The position numbers and the translations under genes were made by a program. Below the pieces are notes generated by a model. It did not search any database. It saw only the letters and a list, made by a program, of their open reading frames with translations, and had not been told where the DNA came from. A DNA stretch of 64,000 nt from Pseudorhodoplanes sinuspersici (GTDB taxonomy: Bacteria; Pseudomonadota; Alphaproteobacteria; Rhizobiales; Xanthobacteraceae), in contig NZ_CP021112.1 in NCBI RefSeq assembly GCF_002119765.1, forward strand, positions 478,501 through 542,500, read 5' to 3'. Positions 33,226 to 42,020 of this stretch are shown piece by piece (position 1 is the first letter of the stretch; every line of letters starts with the position of its first letter).

Positions 33226-36200
33226 TCAGGCCGTCCGCTCGGCGATGCGCGCGACAGGATATCGCTCCAACACCTTGCTCAGAACATCGATGCCGGCCGC
33301 ATCGGTCGGCACGAACATGCGCAGCTTCCATGAGATGATCTCGTGGAACAGGCCGTAGGCCGTGAGCCTTTCGCGCATGGCGTCGGTAAAACCGGTCAGC
33401 TCGATGCGGTTCGCGCCCATGACGCGCACGCGGCGAAGCTGGAGGCCCTCGGGGAGGTCGAGGATGGTCCTGCCATCGAGCAATGCCGTCAGCGCGGCCT
33501 CCGGCGTGAGCGCAGAGACGCCGGTCTGTGTCGTGTTCGCGACCCAGGCGGGCGAGACCCTGCGGCCGATGATCCGTTCGCCGTGGTCGGTCTGGAGCCG
33601 ATAGACCCGCGTCGATTCATTCGGCAGTCGTTTCCAGATCGGCAACAGCAGGCCAGCAACGATGTGGATCTCGTTCTCGGTGAACGCGGGTACGTCGGCC
33701 AGCTCGGCCGTCCACGCGCTCGCGAACGTGGCGCGATCAGCTTCCCGCCAATGAGTCCGCAGCATCGCATCCAGCGCAATGACTGGATGCTCCATCGGCC
33801 GGATCAGGCGCACGCGGCGTTCGACCTGACCGTCGTCGAGCATGATGCTGCGCGCTGGCACCTGCACGGCGGCGCGGCCGGATTGCGTGTTGACGAGCAG
33901 CATGGCGCGCGGATCGGAGCGATAAGCCAGAGCGTCGTCGAGCGTGACCGGCCGGTTGCGGTGGCGCTGGGTGATCGTCAGCAAGCGGGTTTCGGCGGCG
34001 GTGCCGGGATGGGTGTAGATGGTCTGGCGATCCGTGACCGTGAAGCTCTCGGCCGTCAGCGTTTCAAGGCCGACATCATAGGTGCCGGACGCAATCGCGC
34101 CCTCGATCCGCGCGGTCAGCAACTGCTCGAACGCCGTGAACAAGACGTTCTGCAGGTCGATGGTCAGCGCCAGCAGCCGGTTCAGAAAGGTCGTGATCGG
34201 CGGTAACTCATCCTTGATGCCGTTGGCGTCAGTCAGCTTCAGCCCCGTCGCGTCCTCAAAGGTCCGCAGCGAGCAGCCCTCGACCTTGCCCATGACGAGG
34301 AGGAGATAGAGCTGGCGCAGCGCATCGCGCGCGTAGTGGCTCTCGAGATTGTCCTCGGCGCGGAATAGACCTTGGCCGCCGGTCTGGCGCTGGCCTTTGG
34401 TGATGGCGCCGAGCGTGTCGAGCCGTCGCGCGATGGTCGAGAGGAAGCGCTTCTCCGCCTTGACGTTGGTGGCGATCGGCCGGAACAGCGGCGGTTGCGC
34501 CTGATTCGTCCGGTTGGTGCGGCCAAGGCCTTGGATGGCGGCGTCAGCCTTCCATCCAGCCTCCAAGAGATAATGTATGCGTAATCGCCGGTTCCGCGCT
34601 GACAGCTCGGCATGGTAGCTGCGGCCGGTACCGCCGGCGTCCGAGAACACCAGGATGCGCTTGACGTCATCCATGAACGCCTGCGTCTCGGCGAAATTGG
34701 CGGAGCCGGCCCGGTTCTCGACGACAAGTCGGTCGATCCCGTCTGATACGGTCTTGCGGATGATCCGGCGAGACCGGCCGGTGACCTCGGCCACCATGTC
34801 GGCGCCGAAGCGCTGCACGATCTGGTCGAGAGAGCCGTGGACCGGCGGCAATGACGCGAGCTTCTCGATCAGGCGATCACGTCGTGCGACCGCTTCCCGG
34901 CACTGGACGGGCTGGCCGTGGCGATAGACCGGCCGCGACGACAGGTTGCCCTCGCTGTCCTCGAACGGCTCGTAGAGCTGGGTCGGGAAGCTGTGCGCGA
35001 GATAGTCGAGCACATATTCGCGCGGGGTAATATCGACCTGCACATCGCCCCATTCTTCGGTTGGGATCTCCGCAAGCCGGCGTTCCATCAGTGCCTCGCC
35101 GGTCGAGACGATCTGGATCACGGCCGCATGACCCGCCTTCAGGTCGCGCTCGACAGAGGCGATCAGCGTCGGCGTCTTCATCGCGGTGATGAGATGGTTG
35201 AAGAAGCGCTGCTTGGTGCTCTCGAAGGCCGAGCGCGCCGCGGCCTTCGCCTGCGCATTGAGGGTTCCGGTCGCGCCGGTGACGTTCGCGGCCCGCATCG
35301 CGGCGTCGAGGTTGTTGTGAATGATCGAGAACGCGCCCGCATATTCGTCGTAGATGCGAACCTGCTCGTCCGTCAGCCTGTGGTCGACCAGTTCGTACTC
35401 GACGCCTTCATAGGAGAGCGAGCGTGCGGCGTAGAGGCCGAGCGCCTTGAGGTCGCGCGCCAGCACCTCCATCGCGGCGACGCCGCCCGCCTCGATCGCC
35501 TCGACAAACTCTGGGCGGTTGGCGAACGGGAAGTCTTCTCCGCCCCAAAGACCAAGACGCTGGGCATAGGCAAGGTTGTGGACCGTGGTCGCGCCGGTCG
35601 CCGACACGTAGAGCACGCGCGCGTTCGGGAGCGCGTGTTGCAGTCGCAAGCCCGCGCGGCCCTGCTGCGAGGGCACCTGGTCGCCGCGCTCACTCTTGCC
35701 GCCGGCGGCGTTTTGCATGGCGTGCGATTCGTCGAACACGACGACGCCGTCGAAATCAGTGCCGAGCCAATCGACGATCTGGCGTACCCGCGACGCTTTA
35801 TCGTCGCGGGCGTCCGACCGTAGCGTCGCATACGTGGTGAACAGGATGCCCTCGCTGAGCCGGATCGGCGTTCCCTGCCGGAAACGCGCGAGCGGCGTGA
35901 TCAGAAGCCGCTCCATGCCGAGCGCCGACCAGTCACGCTGGGCGTCTTCGATCAGCTTGTCCGATTTGCTGATCCAGACCGCGCGGCGGCGGCCCTTCAG
36001 CCAGTTGTCGAGTAGGACGCCCGCGACCTGCCGGCCCTTGCCGGCGCCGGTGCCGTCTCCGAGGAACCAGCCGCGCCGAAATCGGATAGCGCCATCGTCG
36101 TCGTTGCGCGCCGCCGTGACGACATCGAAGGTGTCGCCCACGCTCCATGATCCGGCGAGAAAGTCGGAATGAGCCTCGCCGGCATAGATGACGGATTCGA

Positions 36201-37566
36201 GCTGCGCGTCCGAGAGCAGTCCTTCGGTGACGACGTTCGCTGGCAGATGCGGTCGATAGCTTGGCGCAGGAGGCGCGACCGACGCCATCGCGGCTGACTG
36301 CACGAGCTTGGTCGGATGCGCCTGTGCGCCGGGAATACGGATCGACTGAAGCGCGTATTCCTCATAAAGCGCCTCGGTGATTTTACGGCTTTCTGCCGGC
36401 GTCCATGCGACTGGCTCGTAGGCGAGCTCGATCGCCTCGGGAGCTGTCGTCACTGTGGCAGGCGAAGACGCACGTTGCGCGAGATAGGCACAGACGGTCC
36501 GCGGCGAGGCTGACCGCGTGACCGCCGGCGCCGAAACAACGCCTGCGATCGGCAGGCGGGGCGGCACGCGTTCAACGATCCAGCCGAGCAATGTGGCGAC
36601 GTCGGGCGCCACGCCGGGACTTTCGGGGAATGCCGTTGCTACGTCGGCCGACAGTCGATCGATCACCGTCAACCGCGTGTCGATCGTCGTGCCGTGCTTG
36701 GCATAGACGGCGCCGTCGATCGCCGCCGAGAACACGACGCGGCCGCGCTCCTGCAAATGCACGAAGGCTTCGGTCCAGGCGGGATTGTCCGGGGCGAAGC
36801 TCGCGCCGGTAATCGCAACCAGGCGCCCGCCGTCGGGCAGCCGCGCCAGCGCCGATGCGACGTGCCGCAGCGTGGCGTCCGCCATGCGCCGGTCGACATG
36901 CGCGAGCGCCGAGAATGGCGGGTTCATCAGAACGACGCTCGGTACGACGCCGGCGTCGAGATGATCGTCGATGTTCGCGGCGTCGAACCGTGTCGCCGTG
37001 ATGCCGGAGAACAGGCGATCGAGGATGCCGGCGCGCGTCTCGGAAAGTTCGTTGAGAACGAGCGATCCGCCGGCGAGCTCGGCGAGGATCGCGAGCAAGC
37101 CCGTGCCGGCGGACGGCTCCAGCACAACATCGGCGGGCGTGATTGCGGCCGCGAGGCTGGCCGCATATCCCAACGCAATCGGCGTCGAGAATTGCTGAAG
37201 CGCCTCGCTCTCTTTGGAGCGGCGCGTGTGGGTGGGAAGCAGGCGTGCGACTTTACCAAGCATCGGCAGCATGGCCGCATCGGACCCGGCCTTCGCCCGC
37301 ATCGCGGGGCCGAAACGTCGTAGAAAGAGGATCGTGGCCACCTCACAGGCGTCGTAGGCGGTCTTCCAGGTCCAGGCGCCATCGGCATCGGAAGCACCGA
37401 ACGCGCTTTCCATCGCGGCGCGCAGCATCGGCGCATCGATGCGGCCACCGGATTCGAGATGAGGAAGGAGGAGCCGCGCCGCCTCGACAATGGAAACAGC
37501 GGGATCGGCGGCGGCACGGATTGGCGCAGCCGCGATGGCGGCCGCGGACACGGAAGGGTTCGACAT
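33226..37566 (-). CDS. Strawberry-notch family methylase-helicase
   Basis: 1446 residues. The N-terminal region has an adenine-methylase-type fold: EPSAGTGLLA near 150 and NPPF at 215-218. The strawberry-notch AAA/helicase unit follows: GDGTGAGKG at 501-509, DESHAM at 610-615, and C-terminal helicase motifs (VFSDAGGTGRSYHAEL, QGLGRTNRTNQAQP). Such proteins are large ICE and plasmid genes thought to protect or restructure incoming DNA. It is preceded by a leader like those of parB and ardC. Confidence 0.92.
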   Translation of the reverse strand: MSNPSVSAAAIAAAPIRAAADPAVSIVEAARLLLPHLESGGRIDAPMLRAAMESAFGASDADGAWTWKTAYDACEVATILFLRRFGPAMRAKAGSDAAMLPMLGKVARLLPTHTRRSKESEALQQFSTPIALGYAASLAAAITPADVVLEPSAGTGLLAILAELAGGSLVLNELSETRAGILDRLFSGITATRFDAANIDDHLDAGVVPSVVLMNPPFSALAHVDRRMADATLRHVASALARLPDGGRLVAITGASFAPDNPAWTEAFVHLQERGRVVFSAAIDGAVYAKHGTTIDTRLTVIDRLSADVATAFPESPGVAPDVATLLGWIVERVPPRLPIAGVVSAPAVTRSASPRTVCAYLAQRASSPATVTTAPEAIELAYEPVAWTPAESRKITEALYEEYALQSIRIPGAQAHPTKLVQSAAMASVAPPAPSYRPHLPANVVTEGLLSDAQLESVIYAGEAHSDFLAGSWSVGDTFDVVTAARNDDDGAIRFRRGWFLGDGTGAGKGRQVAGVLLDNWLKGRRRAVWISKSDKLIEDAQRDWSALGMERLLITPLARFRQGTPIRLSEGILFTTYATLRSDARDDKASRVRQIVDWLGTDFDGVVVFDESHAMQNAAGGKSERGDQVPSQQGRAGLRLQHALPNARVLYVSATGATTVHNLAYAQRLGLWGGEDFPFANRPEFVEAIEAGGVAAMEVLARDLKALGLYAARSLSYEGVEYELVDHRLTDEQVRIYDEYAGAFSIIHNNLDAAMRAANVTGATGTLNAQAKAAARSAFESTKQRFFNHLITAMKTPTLIASVERDLKAGHAAVIQIVSTGEALMERRLAEIPTEEWGDVQVDITPREYVLDYLAHSFPTQLYEPFEDSEGNLSSRPVYRHGQPVQCREAVARRDRLIEKLASLPPVHGSLDQIVQRFGADMVAEVTGRSRRIIRKTVSDGIDRLVVENRAGSANFAETQAFMDDVKRILVFSDAGGTGRSYHAELSARNRRLRIHYLLEAGWKADAAIQGLGRTNRTNQAQPPLFRPIATNVKAEKRFLSTIARRLDTLGAITKGQRQTGGQGLFRAEDNLESHYARDALRQLYLLLVMGKVEGCSLRTFEDATGLKLTDANGIKDELPPITTFLNRLLALTIDLQNVLFTAFEQLLTARIEGAIASGTYDVGLETLTAESFTVTDRQTIYTHPGTAAETRLLTITQRHRNRPVTLDDALAYRSDPRAMLLVNTQSGRAAVQVPARSIMLDDGQVERRVRLIRPMEHPVIALDAMLRTHWREADRATFASAWTAELADVPAFTENEIHIVAGLLLPIWKRLPNESTRVYRLQTDHGERIIGRRVSPAWVANTTQTGVSALTPEAALTALLDGRTILDLPEGLQLRRVRVMGANRIELTGFTDAMRERLTAYGLFHEIISWKLRMFVPTDAAGIDVLSKVLERYPVARIAERTA

Positions 37567-37672
37567 GACGGGAGCCTCGGGAGAGCCGGGACGGATCGAC
37601 CGCCCGGACGCTCTCTCGACCCGCGGCGGCTTAAACCCGTCCCGGCCCGCCTCTCCCTCTCACCCGGTCACA
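37567..37672 (-). promoter_or_regulatory. Shared ICE 5' leader, strawberry-notch copy
   Basis: In transcript sense the region reads GTGAGAGGGAGAG, then GGCCGGGACGGGTTTAAG, then GAGAGAG before a G+C-rich hairpin and the ATG. The same order of blocks (GAGAG-n-GAGAG, GGCCG, GACGGGTT, GAGAG) precedes parB (44736-44820) and ardC (46920-47003). Confidence 0.5.
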
Positions 37673-37699
37673 CCCCCGCGGCTCCGACGCGAAGGCGCG

Positions 37700-37734
37700 T
37701 TGACGCGATATGCCAGTTTTGGCATACTTTCAGG
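37700..37734 (+). promoter_or_regulatory. Toxin-antitoxin promoter with embedded operator
   Basis: TTGACG (-35, 37700-37705) and CATACT (-10, 37723-37728) are 17 bp apart. Perfect arms TATGCCA (37709-37715) and TGGCATA (37720-37726) overlap the spacer and -10. Position +7 from the -10 is the ATG of the toxin, so a leaderless message is predicted. The HigA-like antitoxin would bind the operator and close the promoter. Confidence 0.65.
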
Positions 37735-38049
37735 ATGAAGGAAGTGAAGTGGCACGGCAGCAGCCGATCCGATGTCGACGCATTTCCGAAGAACGCCCGG
37801 CGCGAAGCCGGATATCAACTGTTCCAGGTCCAGATCGGCGAAGAGCCATCCGACTGGAAGCCGATGACATCTGTCGGTCCTGGCGTTCGCGAGATCCGGA
37901 TACGTCAGGCGTCAGGCGCCTATCGGATCATCTACGTGGCGACCATCGGCGATGCTGTTCATGTGCTGCACGCGTTCCAGAAGAAAACACAGGCTACAGC
38001 CAAGCGGGACATCGACCTCGCCAAGGCACGGCTCAAACAGATCAGGTGA
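37735..38049 (+). CDS. HigB/Gp49-type toxin
   Basis: 104 residues, RelE-like fold of the phage Gp49/HigB family. The core VREIRIRQASGAYRIIYVAT and the ending HVLHAFQKKTQATAKRDIDL, AKARLKQI are typical. The His/Lys stretch HAFQKKT contains the catalytic-site residues of the family, which cut mRNA on ribosomes. The toxin gene precedes the antitoxin gene by 5 bp, as in higBA. This pair is the only plus-strand module between the strawberry-notch and DUF6927 genes. Confidence 0.88.
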   Translation: MKEVKWHGSSRSDVDAFPKNARREAGYQLFQVQIGEEPSDWKPMTSVGPGVREIRIRQASGAYRIIYVATIGDAVHVLHAFQKKTQATAKRDIDLAKARLKQIR

Positions 38050-38054
38050 CGACA

Positions 38055-38321
38055 ATGGCAAAGTCCGTATTTCACGACCTGTTCCCGGCGGAAGAAGCGG
38101 CGGAGCTTGAAATGCGCGCCAAGCTGCTGTCCGGGATCAACAAGTGGCTGAGCAAGTCCGGGCTGACGCAGATCGAGGCGGCGAAGCGCCTCGGCATCAC
38201 TCAGGCCCGGGTATCCGAGATCAAGAACGGAAAGATCAACCGGTTCAGCCTGAGCCTGCTGGTGCGGCTTGCGGAGCGCGCAGGTTTGCGCCCCGGCATC
38301 CGGTTCCAGAAGGCAGCGTGA
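38055..38321 (+). CDS. HigA-type XRE antitoxin
   Basis: 88 residues. A helix-turn-helix (SKSGLTQIEAAKRLGITQAR, SEIKNGKINRFSLSLLVRL) occupies residues 34-75. It neutralises the toxin encoded upstream and would repress the pair through the operator at 37709-37726. A stable toxin-antitoxin pair helps retain the element. The 94 bp to the next, convergent gene show nothing. Confidence 0.9.
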   Translation: MAKSVFHDLFPAEEAAELEMRAKLLSGINKWLSKSGLTQIEAAKRLGITQARVSEIKNGKINRFSLSLLVRLAERAGLRPGIRFQKAA

Positions 38322-38415
38322 GAGGGCGCTGCCAGCATTTTATGAAGGCTGTGTAGCCGAGCCCCTGGTCGAGCGCGCCAGACGCCGCGGCCAGGATCGT
38401 CGAATCCGGTCCGCG

Positions 38416-39009
38416 TCAGTCCGGATCGACCAGCCGATAAGCCCGCTTCTTGACGTTCGTGATGCGGTAGAGTCCCCCGGTGTCGGTGGCACGGAACAGC
38501 ATGGTGCGATGACTGCGCGGATTGGCGACGACCTCGAAGCGATCAAGGCTGCGGCCATCCGAGAACGAGAGCGGCTGGTCGAACACGATGGTCTGGCCGG
38601 GACGCGGCGATGGCTTGCTCGACAGCGTGCGCCGGGCCGCTGCGTTCTCCCGGCAGCGGGCACGCCACGCTAGCGCGTAGGGATACTCGGTCGGCGTCAG
38701 CAGGTCGAGGATCGCCTGGGGACAATCGGACTCGTTCGGTCCCACGGTTTCGTCCATGTCCTTGTAGCCGAAGATGTAGCCCTCGCGGTCGCGCGGGTTG
38801 TAGCGGACGAGACAGACGGCCGCGAACACTGTGCGTTGGCCCGTCTCGTGGCGGATGTGCTCGATGGCCGCGTAATAGACGCGCATGCCGACAAGCGCGG
38901 ATCGCAGCACCCTCGACGTCATATCCGGCTGCGAGAAGGTAAACTGCGCGTCGAGATACTGGCGCGGGCCGGAATGGCCTTTGAGCGATTGCATGTAGAG
39001 CCAACCCAT
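38416..39009 (-). CDS. Conserved ICE protein, DUF6927 type
   Basis: 197 residues from ATG 39009, with AAGGAG in front. It begins MGWLYMQSLKGHSGPRQYLD and has a central AIEHIRHETGQRTVFAAVCL block and GYKDMDETVGPNESDCP. It is a standard accessory gene of Tn4371-type elements of alphaproteobacteria with unknown role. The family number is given from memory. A hairpin lies between it and the upstream gene. Confidence 0.75.
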   Translation of the reverse strand: MGWLYMQSLKGHSGPRQYLDAQFTFSQPDMTSRVLRSALVGMRVYYAAIEHIRHETGQRTVFAAVCLVRYNPRDREGYIFGYKDMDETVGPNESDCPQAILDLLTPTEYPYALAWRARCRENAAARRTLSSKPSPRPGQTIVFDQPLSFSDGRSLDRFEVVANPRSHRTMLFRATDTGGLYRITNVKKRAYRLVDPD

Positions 39010-39047
39010 GATGGGTCTCCTTTCGAACAGGTTGTGAAATGCGAAAA

Positions 39048-39067
39048 GCCCGGCGCGGCGGCCGGGC
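39048..39067 (-). terminator. Intercistronic CCCGG hairpin (copy A)
   Basis: GCCCGG (39048-39053) and CCGGGC (39062-39067) pair. In transcript sense the stem is followed by TTTTCGC and, 30 nt later, the ribosome site of the DUF6927 gene. The design recurs at 41384-41412 and 42526-42547, and more loosely at 41044-41063. Confidence 0.6.
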
Positions 39068-39095
39068 CCGTGATGACAGTGGATGAACGGGAGCG

Positions 39096-39515
39096 TCAGC
39101 TCGCGGGCTCGCGCTCGTCGTCGAGCGCGGTCAGCGTGATGCCTTCGTCCGCGGCATACTCCCTGGCGAGGTTGATCGCCCAGCGCCGCGCTTCCCACAG
39201 CTCGTCGTTGTAGGATTCCCACTTGTCGGCAACGCGGGCGCAGCCGTCGGCGAGCAGCCGCGGCAACTCGGGATGCTCGGTAAGCTCCTCGCGCGCCTGT
39301 TCGAGCGTGTCTTCGACGGTGAGGACCAGGAGCGGATGCCAGCCTGCCGGACCGCGGCAATCGAGCATCATGCGTTGCGCATCGTCGGGCGAGAGGCTGT
39401 CGATAGCGTAGCGCCAAGCCCGCCGCCATTGTGCAAGGCGGTAGCCGACGCGATAGCGGCGATCACGTACCCACGATCGGAGCGTGGAAACCACGCGGTG
39501 AGCGATGTCAAACAT
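39096..39515 (-). CDS. Hypothetical ICE protein
   Basis: 139 residues from ATG 39515, which overlaps the stop of the upstream gene by 8 bp. Arg/Trp-rich N-terminus (RSWVRDRRYRVGYRLAQWRR) and an acidic, helical C-terminal half. No known domain is recognised. The overlap with its neighbour and consistent codon use support that it is real. Confidence 0.65.
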   Translation of the reverse strand: MFDIAHRVVSTLRSWVRDRRYRVGYRLAQWRRAWRYAIDSLSPDDAQRMMLDCRGPAGWHPLLVLTVEDTLEQAREELTEHPELPRLLADGCARVADKWESYNDELWEARRWAINLAREYAADEGITLTALDDEREPAS

Positions 39516-39879
39516 GGCACCGCTCCCGAATCCGCTGCGCCAGTTCCTCCGGCCTGTTGAGGAGGTCGAGCGAGGCGAAGTTGTTCGGACCGCCGACATA
39601 ATCCTTCCGTCCCTTGCAGGTGCGGAAGAGAATGCCGTTCGCATTGCCCATCGCTGATTGGGACGCCTGCACATAGAGACGTTCGGTGTGCAGGGTGATC
39701 TCGCCGGAGACGGCTATGCCGGCGGGGTTGGACCGCAGGTCGTAGGATCCCGGCGCAAGGCCTAGCGCAGTTGCGAGGCGGCGGAGCTGCGATCGTGCGC
39801 GGCTATGGAAGAGACGCTTCGCAGCCGCGTCATAGGCGACCGGCTTGCCGAAGTCGAATGTCGTCGATGTTCTGGACAT
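39508..39879 (-). CDS. Hypothetical ICE protein
   Basis: 123 residues. It contains LHTERLYVQASQSAMGNANG and FRTCKGRKDYVGGPNNFASL, a pattern I associate with small accessory proteins of these elements. No fold is recognised. It is preceded by a 90-bp leader with pyrimidine blocks somewhat like those before parB and ardC. It is followed in the same transcript by the 139-residue protein. Confidence 0.65.
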   Translation of the reverse strand: MSRTSTTFDFGKPVAYDAAAKRLFHSRARSQLRRLATALGLAPGSYDLRSNPAGIAVSGEITLHTERLYVQASQSAMGNANGILFRTCKGRKDYVGGPNNFASLDLLNRPEELAQRIRERCHV

Positions 39880-39970
39880 GAAGGGAGACTCCGAGAGCGG
39901 ATGAAGCGATCCCGGCGGCTCGCTCTCTTCGGACGCCGGGCTCGCCCGCCTCCCGGCCTTCCTCTCCCTC

Positions 39971-40279
39971 TCATGCCGCCGCCTTCACCGCGCGCCACCA
40001 CGCGATACGCTCGTCGCGCGTGGCGTTGGCGAGCCGCAGCAAGAGATCACCGTGGCATGCGCGCGGCGCGCAGAAGCAGACGAGATCGCGGCCGCGCAGT
40101 TCGTCGAACGCGCGTAGCAAGTGCTGCTGGTCCGCGAGCCAGCGTTCGTATTTTGCGATTACGGTCGCGCGGTCGCCGTCGCGGCCGATCCGGAACGGAT
40201 TGCCCCACTTCGAGCCGCGGCCGATGTAGACGGCGCCTGCCGGAATGCCCGCATGATGCTTGTTGAGAACCCTGCACAT
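39971..40279 (-). CDS. DUF4326 protein
   Basis: 102 residues from ATG 40279. The pattern VYIGRGSKWGNPFRIGRDGD, RDLVCFCAPRACHGDLLLRL is diagnostic of DUF4326. The Cys/His residues in CFCAPRACHGD may bind metal. Function is unknown; the family is common in phages and mobile elements. A long hairpin lies 46 bp upstream. Confidence 0.88.
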   Translation of the reverse strand: MCRVLNKHHAGIPAGAVYIGRGSKWGNPFRIGRDGDRATVIAKYERWLADQQHLLRAFDELRGRDLVCFCAPRACHGDLLLRLANATRDERIAWWRAVKAAA

Positions 40280-40324
40280 CGTCCCTCGCTCCTTCTTCTC
40301 GCATTGCGCGCGGGTGGATGAAGG

Positions 40325-40410
40325 GGGCGCGGCGAAGCATCGGCAGTCACGCGAGGCCGTCAGGCCGACTCGGGAACGGCTTGCCCGTTGACGGCCGATG
40401 CGCCGCGCCC
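40325..40410. repeat. Long inverted repeat (intergenic hairpin family, copy 4)
   Basis: GGGCGCGGC-GAA-GCATCGGC (40325-40344) pairs with GCCGATGC-GCCGCGCCC (40394-40410), 17 bp with a 3-nt bulge. CGTCA/TGACG pair inside. GCGGAGGAACGGG follows at about 40440. It lies between the DUF4326 gene and the next gene upstream. Confidence 0.65.
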
Positions 40411-40516
40411 AGATAGGACGCGCCGCAACGCGACGGAGCGGAGGAACGGGTGCCAGGGGTCGCACATGACCGCACGGCGATTCCGGCCGGCGCCGTGCAT
40501 GCGCGGCGGCAAGACT

Positions 40517-41020
40517 TTACGGCGCGACGTGCTCAATGAACTCCTCGAGCAGATCGCTGGTGGACTTGCCCATGATCTCGTCGGCGGAGATCAGGACGGC
40601 AGCGCCGCCGAAGCCGTCCGGCCGCATCCGCGAGCAGGTGAAGGAGGACACGGCTGTGACATAAGCCAGCGTCGACGATCGTTTCACGATGTCCTGCATG
40701 ATGAACTCCCAGGATGTCGTGCTGAGGTCGAGATCGAGATGCGACTGCGGCGGCTCCCCGGATCGCAGGTCGGGCAGATGCTCCCTGACAAAGGCATTGG
40801 CCGTGCTGTCGCCGGCGCTCTCTGATGCCGCAAGCGCGGCTTCGAGTGTGCCCCGCTCGACAGAGAGCATGTCGGACGGCCCTTGTTCTGAAAAGAAGTA
40901 CCAATCGTCGCCGTCGCGTTCGGCATCGAAGATGTGAGAGAGAAGCAGAAGCTCCAGCGGCGTCATGTCCGCATTGGGAATCGACTGCTGGATCACGGTG
41001 GGGGTGTAGTAGTCAGCCAT
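40517..41020 (-). CDS. Hypothetical acidic ICE protein
   Basis: 167 residues, acidic. Notable parts are a helical N-terminus (MTPLELLLLSHIFDAERDGD) and a segment near the end with RPDGFGGAAVLISADEIMGK. It resembles a widespread ICE accessory protein, but no fold or function is known to me. AGGAG lies 8 nt before the ATG. Confidence 0.7.
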   Translation of the reverse strand: MADYYTPTVIQQSIPNADMTPLELLLLSHIFDAERDGDDWYFFSEQGPSDMLSVERGTLEAALAASESAGDSTANAFVREHLPDLRSGEPPQSHLDLDLSTTSWEFIMQDIVKRSSTLAYVTAVSSFTCSRMRPDGFGGAAVLISADEIMGKSTSDLLEEFIEHVAP

Positions 41021-41140
41021 TGGGGTTCTCCTAAAGCGCTAAAGCCCGACGCAGTGGCCGAGCTCTGGATGGAGAGTTGGTTCCTGGAGTTGCGCTGGCA
41101 GGCGGTTGACGCGTGCTCCCGCGGCGCGCCACGGTGTTGG

Positions 41141-41359
41141 CTAGCGGTCGCTCGGGAAGTATTCGCGGAGGATCGCCGTCAGAGCGTCGTTTATCTCGAT
41201 CAACAGGGATGAGCGTCTTCTGTCCGACATTTCGTCGAGTAGATGGTCGGGGATGAGGTTGTTGACCGCGTGGGTGGCGTCGTCGACCAGGTTGTCGAAC
41301 TCGTCCTGGGTGAGCGGTGCGGGTTCGTGACCCTCGGTGCGTGGATCATGGTCTGTCAT
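41141..41359 (-). CDS. Small acidic hypothetical protein
   Basis: 72 residues from ATG 41359, preceded by CAGGAGTCCAGC. It is acidic and helical (LTQDEFDNLVDDATHAVNNL, SSLLIEINDALTAILREYF). Unknown role; a small ICE accessory protein. A CCCGG hairpin precedes its ribosome site. Confidence 0.65.
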   Translation of the reverse strand: MTDHDPRTEGHEPAPLTQDEFDNLVDDATHAVNNLIPDHLLDEMSDRRRSSLLIEINDALTAILREYFPSDR

Positions 41360-41383
41360 GCTGGACTCCTGAAAAGGCAAAGC

Positions 41384-41412
41384 GCCCGGCGCTCCTTGTC
41401 GGAGGGCCGGGC
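41384..41412 (-). terminator. Intercistronic CCCGG hairpin (copy B)
   Basis: GCCCGGC (41384-41390) pairs with GCCGGGC (41406-41412); GCTCC and GGAG extend the stem inward. In transcript sense GCTTTGCCTTTTC follows, then the ribosome site of the 72-residue protein. Confidence 0.6.
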
Positions 41413-41438
41413 CGAGGTGGGTGGAGGTGAGGACGTGG

Positions 41439-41633
41439 TCAGAGCCGCCAGGTCGCGACGATCTCCTGCGCCTGGCGGTGATAGGCGAGCATCTGGCGGT
41501 AGAACGCTTTGCGCGCTGTGCGGCGGTACGGGTCGCGCAGCGACTGTCGTGTGAGCTTGCGCGAAGCGGCTCGTACGACGGCTCGCCAGCCGTCATGCAC
41601 GGTGATGTCGAGCCGGAGATAGGTGCCGTACAT
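41439..41633 (-). CDS. Small basic hypothetical protein
   Basis: 64 residues, MYGTYLRLDITVHDGWRAVV at the N-terminus and a basic helical rest. Its start shares one base with the stop of the DUF6915-type gene, so the two are coupled. Short proteins of this type recur beside DUF6915 in related elements. No function known. Confidence 0.7.
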   Translation of the reverse strand: MYGTYLRLDITVHDGWRAVVRAASRKLTRQSLRDPYRRTARKAFYRQMLAYHRQAQEIVATWRL

Positions 41634-42010
41634 CACGCGGCTTCCGTCGGCTCGGCCGATGCCGGTGTTTCGACCTCGTGCTCGATTCGCCGGGTCCGTC
41701 CCATCCAAGGTTCGGGCCGAATGGCCTTCACCCAGTCGGCGAAGGACGGGATGAAGCCGAGATCTTCGATGACGTGCTGTTCGCCGACCCAGCGCGTCGG
41801 GATCACGCGGCCGGACGACAGGGTGATGGTCAGGCCGAAGATCGTTTCGGACATGAAGATGCCTTCGGCATGGTGCCGGAGCGCGCGGTGCCGGAAGTCG
41901 GCGGTGATCTCCTTGCTGGCGTCGAACCAGCCATGGACCGCTAGATAGTCTTCGACCGTCCCGCCCCACTTGCGCACGGACGATAACGAGTGGTGATACG
42001 GATGTGCCAT
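41633..42010 (-). CDS. DUF6915-type protein
   Basis: 125 residues from ATG 42010. The sequence MAHPYHHSLSSVRKWGGTVE and DFRHRALRHHAEGIFMSE, RVIPTRWVGEQHV are typical. Several conserved His (HHAEGIF) hint at a metal or nucleic acid site, but the role is unknown. It lies 11 bp after the DUF6878-type gene, in one transcript. The DUF number is from memory. Confidence 0.75.
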   Translation of the reverse strand: MAHPYHHSLSSVRKWGGTVEDYLAVHGWFDASKEITADFRHRALRHHAEGIFMSETIFGLTITLSSGRVIPTRWVGEQHVIEDLGFIPSFADWVKAIRPEPWMGRTRRIEHEVETPASAEPTEAA

Positions 42011-42020
42011 CGTTGCCTCC

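Noticed and set aside
40412..40420. GATAGGACG as a lone fourth iteron
   Set aside because: Only nine bases match, the flanks differ, and it lies 15 kb from repA.
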